From Spirochaetales bacterium (GTDB lineage Bacteria > Spirochaetota > Spirochaetia > DSM-2461): a stretch of 64,000 nt of DNA. The notes under the pieces are model-generated. The model saw nothing but the letters and a program-made list of their open reading frames with translations, ran no database searches and had not been told where the DNA came from. Shown here piece after piece: positions 1 to 7,971 of the stretch. Made by a program: the position numbers and the translations under genes. The first letter of the stretch is position 1. Every line of letters starts with the position of its first letter. The stretch spans positions 124,001-188,000 of the forward strand of contig JAQQAP010000029.1 in NCBI GenBank assembly GCA_028533045.1, written 5' to 3'.

Positions 1-176
1 CGGAACTTTTCGAAGTGATGAACGAAGTTATTAAACCCATGCGTGACCGCTATGATGAACTCATGGTGGACAAGTCCTATATTGATGAAGTCCTTGTTAA
101 GGGGGCTCGGAAAGCCCGTGTTCTGGCGGGAGAAAAAATCTCTCACATGAGAAAAGTTATGGGAGTGGACGGTTAG
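1..176 (+). CDS. trpS: Tryptophanyl-tRNA synthetase, C-terminal fragment
   Basis: The reading frame enters the window from the left (first full codon at base 3) and stops at TAG 174-176. The 57 visible residues look like the C-terminal helices of bacterial TrpRS: a YDELMVDKSYIDEVL stretch, then a G-A-R-K-A-R segment and a closing VRK-like MRKVMG helix. The full enzyme charges tRNA(Trp) in the cytoplasm. The catalytic HIGH and KMSKS motifs lie outside the window, so the call rests on the tail alone. The next gene starts directly after the stop (TAGATG), suggesting co-transcription. Confidence 0.75.
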   Translation, partial: ELFEVMNEVIKPMRDRYDELMVDKSYIDEVLVKGARKARVLAGEKISHMRKVMGVDG

Positions 177-536
177 ATGAGACGAAGCGAACACAATAAA
201 AGGGAAAAATACGGGGCCCGAGCCAAGGCTCTGTTGGAGGCTTTCTACTGGCAGCCTGAGGAAAAGGCTCTTCTGGAAATTATGGCGGACGAGTTTTTTA
301 CCATGCCCAATGCCCGGGAACTTCGCTGGAATGCGGTCCGGGAAGGGGTGGATTGTATTATTCTCAAGGAAAGGGAGATCGAATTCTCTCCCGATATCTA
401 CTCTCTCTTTGTTCGGGGACTAAAGGATGGCCTGGATTTTGAGGGGGAAAAGATTGAATCGCCCGAGGAAAAACTCTTTTCCCATGAAACGGGAAAGAAT
501 GTTCTTAAACAGCTGGACTCATACAAGATCGGCTAA
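177..536 (+). CDS. Small hypothetical protein
   Basis: I do not recognise this 119-residue protein. It is charged and apparently soluble, with no signal peptide or membrane segment. The N-terminus is basic (MRRSEHNKREK) and the rest is acidic, with a likely helical first half. The ATG abuts the trpS stop, and a GGGAG sequence lies about 11 bases upstream inside trpS, so translation is probably coupled. The 3' end overlaps the end of the convergent deaminase gene by 18 bases. It may be a lineage-restricted companion of trpS; nothing in the sequence gives a function. Confidence 0.6.
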   Translation: MRRSEHNKREKYGARAKALLEAFYWQPEEKALLEIMADEFFTMPNARELRWNAVREGVDCIILKEREIEFSPDIYSLFVRGLKDGLDFEGEKIESPEEKLFSHETGKNVLKQLDSYKIG

Positions 537-1637
537 GCCAGCCTGAATGGCCTTCTCCGCTTTGGACAGGAGTTTTGCCTTGGGAGCGTTATTCAAAAAG
601 GACGCTCTTATGGTATTAAGGAGAAGGGTTAACATATCACTAAAACTCAGAGAGCTTCCTCTGTAGACATCTACATACTCTTGATTCAGTTCTACTTCGA
701 AGAGCAGGGGATCGTCCGTATTCAGAGTGAGAAAAACTCCCTTTTCCATGAGAGTGGAAATTGGGTGATTCTCCATTTTTGTCGCAAAGGTTTTTGTGAG
801 CAAATTGCTGGTGGGGCAGATTTCCAAAGGTATCTGTGATTCGGCCAAGTCTTCCATAATTTGTTCATTTTGGAAGGCACTTACTCCATGACCTATTCTC
901 TCCGGGTTAAGAAACTCCAGGGTTTCGTAGATCTGGGTATAGGGTGTTTCTTCTCCCGCATGGGCAACGTAGTGCAAACCGGCTGCTGTGGCTTTGGCGA
1001 AAACTTCCTTGTAGGTTTCGGGCAGGCCCGACTTTTCCGCCCCGCCCAACCCGATACCGAGTATTCGTGTTTTCTCTACTGTTCCCAGATAGCCGAGGAG
1101 CAGATTCAGGTTGTTCATGGCATTTTCCGGCCCAAAGGTCCGGGAGACATCAATGAATATTCCCGTTTCACGGCCTGTGGTCCGGGCTATTTCTTCCAGA
1201 CTGGCATCGAGGGAGGTCATCATCATGTTAAAGTCGAGTCCTCGCTTAACGAAGGAGGAAACGGCAAGATGTCCTTCCAGGTAGTGGATATTATTTCTCT
1301 CCATATAGGGGAGGATGGAATTTCCGATAAGAGCAAAATCCTCTTCTTCTTTGATAAAGGACTGTATGTTAAGAAATTGCTGAATCATTTCAGAAAGATT
1401 GGCTATTTTTTTGATACCAAGTACTTCTTTTAGGTCCTGTTCTGTTTTACATTCCGGATAGAGGGCGTATTTTTCATTCAGCTTAAGCAGGTCTGCGGCG
1501 GTCATGAGGGACTCTATGTGAATATGCAGTTCCGCTTTGGGGATTTTTGTGATAAATTCCTTAAACTGTTCGGGATTTTTACCTGATAGCTTTTCCTGTT
1601 CGGTGATTGTCCCGGCAAGCTTCATTATCTCATTCAT
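519..1637 (-). CDS. Adenosine deaminase family hydrolase
   Basis: This is a 372-residue TIM-barrel metal-dependent deaminase. Visible family signatures in order are the metal-binding PKAELHIHIES near residues 34-43 (H38, H40), HAGEE near 226, RIGHG near 246, PLEICPTSN near 271 and NTDDP near 305. Known members deaminate adenosine, adenine or aminodeoxyfutalosine. Here the first motif reads HIHIES instead of the usual HxHLDG/HLEG, so the exact purine substrate is open and I give no symbol. The start is fixed by GGGAG 5-6 bases upstream of the ATG at 1637. It is transcribed alone, convergent with the small gene after trpS. Confidence 0.85.
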   Translation of the reverse strand: MNEIMKLAGTITEQEKLSGKNPEQFKEFITKIPKAELHIHIESLMTAADLLKLNEKYALYPECKTEQDLKEVLGIKKIANLSEMIQQFLNIQSFIKEEEDFALIGNSILPYMERNNIHYLEGHLAVSSFVKRGLDFNMMMTSLDASLEEIARTTGRETGIFIDVSRTFGPENAMNNLNLLLGYLGTVEKTRILGIGLGGAEKSGLPETYKEVFAKATAAGLHYVAHAGEETPYTQIYETLEFLNPERIGHGVSAFQNEQIMEDLAESQIPLEICPTSNLLTKTFATKMENHPISTLMEKGVFLTLNTDDPLLFEVELNQEYVDVYRGSSLSFSDMLTLLLNTIRASFLNNAPKAKLLSKAEKAIQAGLADLV

Positions 1638-1721
1638 ATATTACTCCCATCTCGGAAACATGGCTGGATTCATACTCATTGTTTATAAGTTTCGGCAGAG
1701 GAAGGGGAAACATTAATGGTC

Positions 1722-2447
1722 CTATCTAAAAGAAACGGCTTCATTTTCACTGACCGATCTTTCCAGTTGAACCTCAATTTTCTTCTGTATCTGAGAAAGT
1801 CTTGTACTGGCCGGATAAATTTCTCTGGCTCTGAGGATATCCTTGAGGGCGGCCTGATACTTTTTCTCCTTGAAGGAAAGAAGGGCACGACGTCGGATTG
1901 TATCATAACGGTTGGGAGAACGGCGGAGAACTCTATTGTAGTCCATTCGGGCAAAGTCAAAGGAACCGATCTTTTCATAGCAAAGGGCTCGGTAGTAGTA
2001 GGCGTCTTCCCTTTCATCGGCGAATTCCGGGAGGTAGGTTATGGCTTCTGTGTAGTCCTTGATGGCTTCTGCGTAGGATTCGCTAAAATAGTAGGTATTG
2101 GCACGGGCGTAATGGGCCATGGCATATTCCGGATCCAATTTGATAGCTTCGGAGTAGAAGGAAAGGGCTCTTTCATCTTCGTCCATCATACTAAGAGCCA
2201 ACCCGCAGTTAAACCAGGCTTTTTTATGGGAGGATTCGAGCTTGAGGGAATTCAGCCCGCATTCAAGGGACTTGGCATAGTTTCCCATAGAGTAGAGGCA
2301 GCTTCCCATTTCGAACCAGATTTCGTTGTTTTCACGATCCAGTTCTGCCGCTGCCATATAACATTCCAGAGCTTCACGGTACATGTCACTTCTGTGGTAG
2401 TTGTATGCATCGATTAATGTTTTATCTAGTTCATATTGCCGATTCAT
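1722..2447 (-). CDS. Tetratricopeptide repeat protein
   Basis: This 241-residue protein consists almost wholly of TPR units, about six, with the usual W/Y-G-A-P pattern (for example WFEMGSCLYSMGNY, WFNCGLALSMM, AHYARANTYYFSESY, YYRALCYEKIGSF). There is no signal peptide, so it is probably a cytoplasmic scaffold or adaptor; partners cannot be deduced. The start ATG has AGAGGA five bases upstream. A candidate promoter lies upstream (TTGATA at about 2487-2492, then TATACA/TACATT). Downstream is the deaminase gene, with an 84-base gap. Confidence 0.85.
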   Translation of the reverse strand: MNRQYELDKTLIDAYNYHRSDMYREALECYMAAAELDRENNEIWFEMGSCLYSMGNYAKSLECGLNSLKLESSHKKAWFNCGLALSMMDEDERALSFYSEAIKLDPEYAMAHYARANTYYFSESYAEAIKDYTEAITYLPEFADEREDAYYYRALCYEKIGSFDFARMDYNRVLRRSPNRYDTIRRRALLSFKEKKYQAALKDILRAREIYPASTRLSQIQKKIEVQLERSVSENEAVSFR

Positions 2448-2543
2448 CTGATCCTCTGAACCTAAATGTATAACAAAAAAATAATATTATCAATTTTCTT
2501 TTAAAAAAAATCAAAAATCTGCCGATAGGGCGGAAAGCCTAAA
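2448..2543. promoter_or_regulatory. A/T-rich leader and promoter region of the TPR gene
   Basis: On the minus strand an A/T-rich stretch holds TTGATA followed, after a T-rich spacer of 15-17 bases, by TATACA/TACATT, then the AGAGGA ribosome-binding site of the TPR gene. This is the only obvious promoter between the heptamer array and the gene. No operator-like palindrome was seen. Confidence 0.45.
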
Positions 2544-2676
2544 GCGGAAAGCGGAAAGCGGAAAGCGGAAAGCGGAAAGCGGAAAGCGGAAAGCGGAAAG
2601 CGGAAAGCGGAAAGCGGAAAGCGGAAAGCGGAAAGCGGAAAGCGGAAAGCGGATGGCGGATGGCGGATGGCGGAAC
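2544..2676. repeat. Heptanucleotide tandem array, GCGGAAA x15 plus variants
   Basis: Fifteen perfect copies of GCGGAAA run from 2544 to 2648, followed by three GCGGATG units (2649-2669) and one GCGGAAC. The period of 7 is not a multiple of 3, so the array is open in several frames and produces spurious ORFs rich in RFPLSAF-type repeats. It lies between the 3' end of the EamA gene and the 5' region of the TPR gene. A related 4-unit stretch lies at 2721-2748 and another array at 44874-44908. It resembles the short heptanucleotide repeats (STRR) known from cyanobacteria in unit length only. Confidence 0.95.
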
Positions 2677-2720
2677 GTGTTTGCTGGGGCAATAAGCACT
2701 AATAGGTCGCATAACCTACA

Positions 2721-2748
2721 TTTCCGCTCTCAGCTTTCAGCTGTCTGC
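2721..2748. repeat. Degenerate heptamer repeats covering the EamA stop codon
   Basis: Read on the minus strand these are four 7-base units, GCAGACA, GCTGAAA, GCTGAGA and GCGGAAA. They belong to the same family as the nearby 15-unit array. The stop codon of the EamA transporter gene (2737-2739) is the TGA of the GCTGAAA unit, so the last codons of the gene are repeat-derived. Confidence 0.8.
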
Positions 2749-3612
2749 TTTAGGAGAGAGGTAGAGGAGTAGTACTCCGGTGAAGATAAGGGCGTAGCCC
2801 AGGAGGTGGAGGGGGGTGGCCGGTTCTCCCAGGAGGAGGATTCCCAGCAGGGCGGCGGTGAGCGGTTCTGACATGCCCAGGACAATGGCGTGGCCGGCGG
2901 GAATGGTTTTTACGGCCAGGTTATAGAGGGCGTAGGGGATGCTGGCTGTTAGGAGTCCCAGGAGAAGAAGGGGGGGGATGGCGGGGGCTGTGAGGATGAC
3001 CGGCCAGTTGGCTCCCGAGAGAAGAGGGAGAATCATCAAGCCGGAGAGGACCATGACCTGGGTGGTGACTTCCAGGGAGCCTTTGTATTTTTGGAGTCTT
3101 TTCATGGTGAGTCCGGTGGTACTCCAGCTTAGTCCTGCGCCCAGGGCATAGAGAAGGCCCGAAGGGGCGGTGAGGCCGTCCCAGTTTACGGCTCCCAGAA
3201 TCACCGAACCCACAAGAGTGAATAGTACGGAACGGAACCATTTTCCCGAGAGGGGGACTTTGTCTGTGAGACGTTCGAGAATCCCCGCAAAAAGGGGAGA
3301 GGAGCCTATATAAATCATGGTGCTGAGGCCGACTCCGATCCGGGATACGGCGGAGAAGAAGCAGGCTTGGGTGGAGACGAGGGCCAGGGCGCTGATGAAA
3401 AGGGTCGGGAGGCTTTCCCGGGGGGCTTTCATGAGATGTCTGACGTTTTTAGCTTGATAGGCCAGGAGGAAAAGGCCGCCTAGAAAGAGGCGGAAGGCGG
3501 CTATGGTAAGGGAGCCGATCTCTGTGGGAAGATAGGCGGCTATGGTGCCGGAAAATCCCCAGGTGATTCCGGCAAGAAGGGCGTAGGCCTGGGCTTTTTT
3601 AGGTGATGACAT
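2737..3612 (-). CDS. EamA/DMT-family transporter
   Basis: This is a 291-residue integral membrane protein with about ten hydrophobic segments in two similar halves, the layout of the drug/metabolite transporter (EamA, RhaT-like) family. Family features include the start ALLAGITWGFSGT, the mid-protein LSWSTTGLTMKRL and the C-terminal MSEPLTAALLGILLLGE, typical of the second EamA repeat. Substrates in the family range from amino acids to nucleosides and cannot be told here. I chose the ATG at 3612, which has GGGAGG seven bases upstream, over an in-frame ATG at 3687 inside dus. It overlaps the dus 3' end by 14 bases, so the two form an operon. The C-terminus runs into heptamer repeats. Confidence 0.88.
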   Translation of the reverse strand: MSSPKKAQAYALLAGITWGFSGTIAAYLPTEIGSLTIAAFRLFLGGLFLLAYQAKNVRHLMKAPRESLPTLFISALALVSTQACFFSAVSRIGVGLSTMIYIGSSPLFAGILERLTDKVPLSGKWFRSVLFTLVGSVILGAVNWDGLTAPSGLLYALGAGLSWSTTGLTMKRLQKYKGSLEVTTQVMVLSGLMILPLLSGANWPVILTAPAIPPLLLLGLLTASIPYALYNLAVKTIPAGHAIVLGMSEPLTAALLGILLLGEPATPLHLLGYALIFTGVLLLYLSPKADS

Positions 3613-4573
3613 TTTGTTCCTCCCGGTGTTGGGCAAAGTATTCCCTATAGTATTGATCCATCTCTTCGGCGCTTTTCGCGTTGGCAATTTTGCTGGCGTG
3701 CAGGTGGTAGCCGAATCGGAGGTTTTCGCTAAAGTAGAGGCTGAAGCGGCGGGCCCGGGTTTTGTGGAATTCCGGGGGCTGATGAAGCTGAAGGAGTTCG
3801 TAAAACCGGTCCCAGCACTCTTCCAGGTCTATTTGATGGGGGGCCTGGTCTTTTAGGAGGGCGAAGAACCAGGGTTGGCGGGTCGCCTGGCGGCCTATCA
3901 TGGTGCCTCCGGGCTGTTGCTTCTCCCGGCATAGTTTGTATTCGGCGGGGCTGTTTATATGGCCGTTGGCCACAACGGGGATGTTCAGTTCTCTTTGGAG
4001 GAGGCCTATGTACTCTTTTCGGGGGATCCGGGCGGCTTTTTCCTTGCGTGTTTTAGGATGGAGCACGAGAAAATCGGCTCCCGCCTGCTCCAGGGAGGAG
4101 GCAAAGGAGATGAGTGCTTCCCCGTCTTCCCGTTCTCCCAGTCTGAGTTTAGCGGAGACGGCTATTTCCGGCGGCAGGGCGTCGCGGAGGCTTTTGACAA
4201 GTTCCGCCGCTTTTGTCCGGTCCCTCATGAGGGCGCAGCCGGCTTTTACCTTTATAATGTGGGGGGCGGAGCATCCCATGTTTATGTCGATTCCCGCCGG
4301 ATTCAGCCGGGCTAGTTTGAGGGCTGAGGCTGTCATGTCCTCCCGGTCGGCTCCTATGAGCTGGAAAATTACTTTGTCCGATCCCGGTTCGACCGAGTCA
4401 TAGTATTTTTCCAGCGGTCCTCCCTGGCGGTAGAGCCGGGCGTCTATCATTTCCGAGTAGAAGAGGTCGCAGCCTCCGTAATGATCTATGAGCAGGCGGA
4501 AACCGGCGTGGGTCAGGTCGGCCATGGGAGCGAGGATGAGGGGGTGATTGTCCGGGGTAAATAGGGGCTTCAT
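3599..4573 (-). CDS. dus: tRNA-dihydrouridine synthase
   Basis: This 324-residue FMN TIM-barrel enzyme reduces specific uridines in tRNA to dihydrouridine. Seen in order are PLILAPMADLT (residues 11-21), the catalytic-cysteine motif INMGCSAPHIIK with C101, AGCALM, LHPKTRKEKA (RNA/FMN contact), VVANGHI and GRQATRQPWFF (phosphate site). Length and order match the bacterial Dus family. Which of DusA, B or C it corresponds to is not clear, so the symbol is generic. The start ATG follows GGAGATTAA, and a promoter is visible upstream. The gene is followed directly by the EamA transporter. Confidence 0.92.
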   Translation of the reverse strand: MKPLFTPDNHPLILAPMADLTHAGFRLLIDHYGGCDLFYSEMIDARLYRQGGPLEKYYDSVEPGSDKVIFQLIGADREDMTASALKLARLNPAGIDINMGCSAPHIIKVKAGCALMRDRTKAAELVKSLRDALPPEIAVSAKLRLGEREDGEALISFASSLEQAGADFLVLHPKTRKEKAARIPRKEYIGLLQRELNIPVVANGHINSPAEYKLCREKQQPGGTMIGRQATRQPWFFALLKDQAPHQIDLEECWDRFYELLQLHQPPEFHKTRARRFSLYFSENLRFGYHLHASKIANAKSAEEMDQYYREYFAQHREEQNVIT

Positions 4574-4589
4574 TTAATCTCCGGCGCAC

Positions 4590-4619
4590 AGAATAGCACG
4601 GCGGGGGGGCCTTCTCCAA
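4590..4619 (-). promoter_or_regulatory. Promoter of dus
   Basis: On the minus strand TTGGAG (4614-4619) and TATTCT (4590-4595) are separated by 18 bases, 17 bases upstream of the dus start codon. The -35 box overlaps one arm of the hairpin at 4609-4631. Confidence 0.5.
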
Positions 4620-4743
4620 TAGGGGAAGGCCGATTTCTAAAGGGGGGAGGTGCGTTAGGGATAGGAGGGGCGCGAAGCGGTCTGAAGGGGGGAGCCCTTT
4701 AGACGGAACCCCCGCATAGCCCGGCCCCGGCTGCAAGCCGGGG
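4609..4743. other. G/C-rich stretch with three successive hairpins
   Basis: Three inverted repeats follow one another. The first is at 4609-4631 (GCCTTCTCC / GGGGAAGGC, AATA loop), the second at 4681-4703 (TCTGAAGGG / CCCTTTAGA, one mismatch) and the third at 4725-4743 (CCCCGGCT / AGCCGGGG, 3-base loop). They sit between the divergent dus and GGDEF-EAL promoters. None has a T-tract, so they are not obvious terminators. I see no conserved RNA family and no convincing coding frame. Confidence 0.6.
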
Positions 4744-4768
4744 AAACGCCCCAAATAGGCGTGAAAAA

Positions 4769-4797
4769 TTGACTTTTGCGACGGGGGAGCTTAGAAT
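4769..4797 (+). promoter_or_regulatory. Promoter of the LacI-PAS-GGDEF-EAL gene
   Basis: TTGACT (4769-4774), a 17-base spacer and TAGAAT (4792-4797) form a near-consensus housekeeping promoter. The predicted transcription start, near 4804, lies after the ATG at 4801. That argues for the downstream ATG at 4846 as the real translation start. Confidence 0.7.
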
Positions 4798-4845
4798 TTA
4801 ATGACTACCAGCAGCGGGAGTCCCAGGGTGAATCAGGAAGTAAAA

Positions 4846-7800
4846 ATGAAAGGTATCGGGTGTTTTCTTGGTACGTTGACCAGTCCCTATCATAACAGTA
4901 TTTTAAACGGCGCCTCCGATCACGCCCTTTCTCGGGGGTACAGTTTTTACGGGTATTCGGGGCAGCGAATCGGCACGCCCGACCCTTCTCAAAGTATTAA
5001 AGCGGAGATTTTTAAGTTTGTTAATCCCTCCCTTATGCAGGGGATTCTTTTTCCCGTAACTCTGGCACAGTATATGAGCCGGGAGGAGCTGGCCCGTTTT
5101 TTTGACGAGTTTAAGGGTGTCGAAAAGGTGACGATTTCCGGTGATATGAAGGATTACTCCAATGTGGTGGCCGACAATAAGGCGGGTATGATGAGCATGG
5201 CCCGTCATTTGGTGGAAGAGCACTCCTTTGAAAATTATGTTTTGATTCGGGCGATTGAGACCAATATTGTTTCGAATCTGAGGGAAGAGGGGCTTTTGGA
5301 GGTTTTCCGGGATAAGGGGATTGACCCGGAGGCGCATCTGACGATTTTTCATGAGAAGATTGAGGAGTTGTCCGGGAGAATTGTGGCCCACCGCATTGTT
5401 GAGGAGAAGGTGCCTTGCGATTGCATTGTCTGCGTGAACGACGGGATTGCTCTGGAATGTATGAAAACCCTAAAAGACATGGGGATTTCCGTTCCGGAAG
5501 ATATAGCTGTTGTGAGTTATCAGGGGCGCTTCGAAAGTCTTTTTTCTTCTCCTCCTTTAACAACGGTAGATGAAGATCCCTACTTGCAGGGGGAACTGGC
5601 GGCGAAAGAGTTGATTGACCGTATTGAAAGGGGCGGCGGTGAGGTGCGTGACATTTTTGTTCCGGCCACTTTGGAAATCCGGAACTCCTGCGGCTGCAAG
5701 GGGCGCTATGTACCCCGGGATAGGGAAACTTTTCATGAGGAGAGGGGATTTTATACTCTTTCGGAGATGAGAACCCGGGCTCTTGAGGAAGCTATGCAAA
5801 TAGACCGGGAGGGAACTCAGGAGAAGCTGAACGAAAATGCCCTGGATGAACTGGATATGATTTACAAGGTGGAGTCCTGGATGCTGGTGGACCGGATGAT
5901 AGAGCTTTTTAGGCGAATCGGTTATTTTCGCATAGACAACACGGATTTGAAGATGGCTGTGGACTATCTGAATCAGTATATCTTCCTTAAGCACTGTTAT
6001 ATTGTGACTTTTGACAGGGAGGAGCCTCCCTTTAACAGGGGGACGATTGAAATTGCCTTCCATGACGGCCAGTTTGAAGAGTTGGATAAGGAAGAGAAGG
6101 ATATTGATCCGGCCGTTCTCATTCCGGAGAAGCTTCTTTCTCATAAAGAGCCCTGTTCCTATATTATAGAGATGCTGGTTTGGAACGGCGCGGCCCTGGG
6201 ATATATTATTTTTGATCGTTCCATGCGGGCGTTGAAGATTTTTGAGGCAATCAAAAATATTATTAGCGCGTCCCTTCAGACAAGAAATAATGTGCAGAGT
6301 CTTAAGATGGCCAACGAGCGGTTTCACGATATTGCCATAAGTACCTCCGACTGGATTTGGGAGGTGGATGAGGATTTAAATTTCACCTATTGTTCGGGCG
6401 AAGCGAAAACGGTGATTGGATACTCTACGGAAGAGTTGATGGGCAAGTCTCTCTTCTCCTTTTTGCGGGATGATGAGAAGGAGTATAAGTCCATTCTTAT
6501 TGAGCACTTTATCAATAAGCGGAAGGCTTTTGAAAATAAGGAGAACTGGAACCTGAATCGCTTTAACCAGCCCGTGGCTCTGACTATTTCGGGCAGGCCG
6601 ATTTATAATGGGGAGGGGAAGTTTCGCGGCTACCGGGGGGCATTCAAGGATATTACACAAAAGAAGCTTTCCGAAGAGAAAATTGCCCATATGGCTTATT
6701 TTGACCAGCTTACGGGGCTTCCCAACCGAGCTCTGTTTATGGAGAGGCTAAATCATACTATTCGCGATTCGGGGCGGGTCGGAAATTACGCGGCGGTTCT
6801 GTTTCTTGATTTGGATAGGTTTAAAAACCTTAACGATACCCTGGGCCATGCCTATGGGGATGAATTGCTTCTTCAGGTGGGCGTCCGGATTCAGGATCAG
6901 ATTCGCGAGTCCGATACGGTGGCCCGCATTGGGGGAGACGAGTTTGCTGTGCTTCTTACCAATTTGAGCGGCCAGGGCGGGGTGAGCCGGGTGGCGCGGA
7001 ATATTGTCTCCGCCCTTTCGGAAAATTATCTTATTAACGGCCAGTCCTTCTACTTTACGGCCAGCATTGGGATCTCTCTTTTTCCCGAAGACGGTTCTAC
7101 TTCGGATATTTTATTGAAAAAAGCGGACACTGCTATGTATGAGGCCAAGGATGAGGGGAAAAACCGATTCTTCTTTTACCAGGCCAATATGGATGTTAGG
7201 AGTAAGGAACGATTGAAGTTGGAGACTCTTATGCACGACGCGCTGGAGCAGAAGGAATTTGTCCTTTACTATCAGCCTATTGTTCGGGCCGACTCGCAGG
7301 AGTTGGTATTTTTCGAAGCCCTGCTCAGATGGAAAAATCCCGATGCCGGATGGATCTCGCCGGAGACTTTTATTTCTATTGCCGAAGAGAACGGTCAGAT
7401 TGAGAAGATAGGGATGTATGTCTTTGAAGAGTCGGTGAGGCAGATTCGGGAGTGGAAGGATAAATTCGGCTTTAACCTGAAGATTTCGATTAACTTTTCT
7501 GCCAAGCAGCTGTCGGATAAAAAAATCATTCCCAAGCTTAAGGCTATTCTGGAAAAATACGCTGTTTCCGGGGAGGATATTCATATTGAGATTACCGAAT
7601 CCATTATTCTGAAGAATGAGGACTATATTATTGCCACTCTAAATGAGTTAAGGGAGCAGGGCTTTTCCATTTTTCTCGATGACTTTGGGACGGGGTACTC
7701 CTCCATGAGTTATCTTCAAAGGCTTCCCATTGATGCGGTGAAAATCGATAAATCCTTTGTTATGAATATGATTGAACAGAAGCAGTCCAGGATTCTCGCC

Positions 7801-7971
7801 AAGACTATTCTTGATATGTCCCGAAATCTGGAGTATTCCGTTATAGCCGAAGGGGTGGAAACGGAGGAGGCCGTGGAAATGTTAAAGAATTGGGGCTGCG
7901 ATTACCTGCAGGGTTTCCTTTTTTCCCGGCCCATTCCTGTGGCAGAGGTGGAGAAGCGCTATTTTAACTAG
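4846..7971 (+). CDS. LacI-type sensor - PAS - GGDEF - EAL c-di-GMP protein
   Basis: This is a multidomain cytoplasmic protein of about 1041 residues. Residues 1-285 resemble the ligand-binding core of LacI/RbsB-type proteins (GCFLGTLTSPYHNSIL, VPEDIAVVSY, TTVDEDPYLQGELAA) without a DNA-binding helix-turn-helix or signal peptide. A linker is followed by a PAS domain (about 490-615), a GGDEF domain with intact RIGGDEF near 696 and an RESD product-inhibition site, then an EAL domain with FEALLRW near 822 and DDFGTGYSS near 945. Both catalytic domains look intact, so it could make and degrade c-di-GMP in response to a small ligand, perhaps a sugar. The ATG at 4846 has AGGAAG five bases upstream and fits the promoter; the ATG at 4801 would add 15 residues. 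Its 3' end overlaps the convergent lyase gene by 8 bases. Confidence 0.88.
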   Translation: MKGIGCFLGTLTSPYHNSILNGASDHALSRGYSFYGYSGQRIGTPDPSQSIKAEIFKFVNPSLMQGILFPVTLAQYMSREELARFFDEFKGVEKVTISGDMKDYSNVVADNKAGMMSMARHLVEEHSFENYVLIRAIETNIVSNLREEGLLEVFRDKGIDPEAHLTIFHEKIEELSGRIVAHRIVEEKVPCDCIVCVNDGIALECMKTLKDMGISVPEDIAVVSYQGRFESLFSSPPLTTVDEDPYLQGELAAKELIDRIERGGGEVRDIFVPATLEIRNSCGCKGRYVPRDRETFHEERGFYTLSEMRTRALEEAMQIDREGTQEKLNENALDELDMIYKVESWMLVDRMIELFRRIGYFRIDNTDLKMAVDYLNQYIFLKHCYIVTFDREEPPFNRGTIEIAFHDGQFEELDKEEKDIDPAVLIPEKLLSHKEPCSYIIEMLVWNGAALGYIIFDRSMRALKIFEAIKNIISASLQTRNNVQSLKMANERFHDIAISTSDWIWEVDEDLNFTYCSGEAKTVIGYSTEELMGKSLFSFLRDDEKEYKSILIEHFINKRKAFENKENWNLNRFNQPVALTISGRPIYNGEGKFRGYRGAFKDITQKKLSEEKIAHMAYFDQLTGLPNRALFMERLNHTIRDSGRVGNYAAVLFLDLDRFKNLNDTLGHAYGDELLLQVGVRIQDQIRESDTVARIGGDEFAVLLTNLSGQGGVSRVARNIVSALSENYLINGQSFYFTASIGISLFPEDGSTSDILLKKADTAMYEAKDEGKNRFFFYQANMDVRSKERLKLETLMHDALEQKEFVLYYQPIVRADSQELVFFEALLRWKNPDAGWISPETFISIAEENGQIEKIGMYVFEESVRQIREWKDKFGFNLKISINFSAKQLSDKKIIPKLKAILEKYAVSGEDIHIEITESIILKNEDYIIATLNELREQGFSIFLDDFGTGYSSMSYLQRLPIDAVKIDKSFVMNMIEQKQSRILAKTILDMSRNLEYSVIAEGVETEEAVEMLKNWGCDYLQGFLFSRPIPVAEVEKRYFN

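Noticed and set aside
2501..2699. Two repeat-rich minus-strand ORFs (RFPLSAF repeats)
   Set aside because: They arise because a 7-base repeat without stop codons is open in several frames; there is no start context, and composition is pure repeat translation.
4398..4754. 118-codon minus-strand ORF upstream of dus
   Set aside because: It is proline-rich, overlaps the dus start in another frame and spans the hairpin region; the dus promoter lies inside it.
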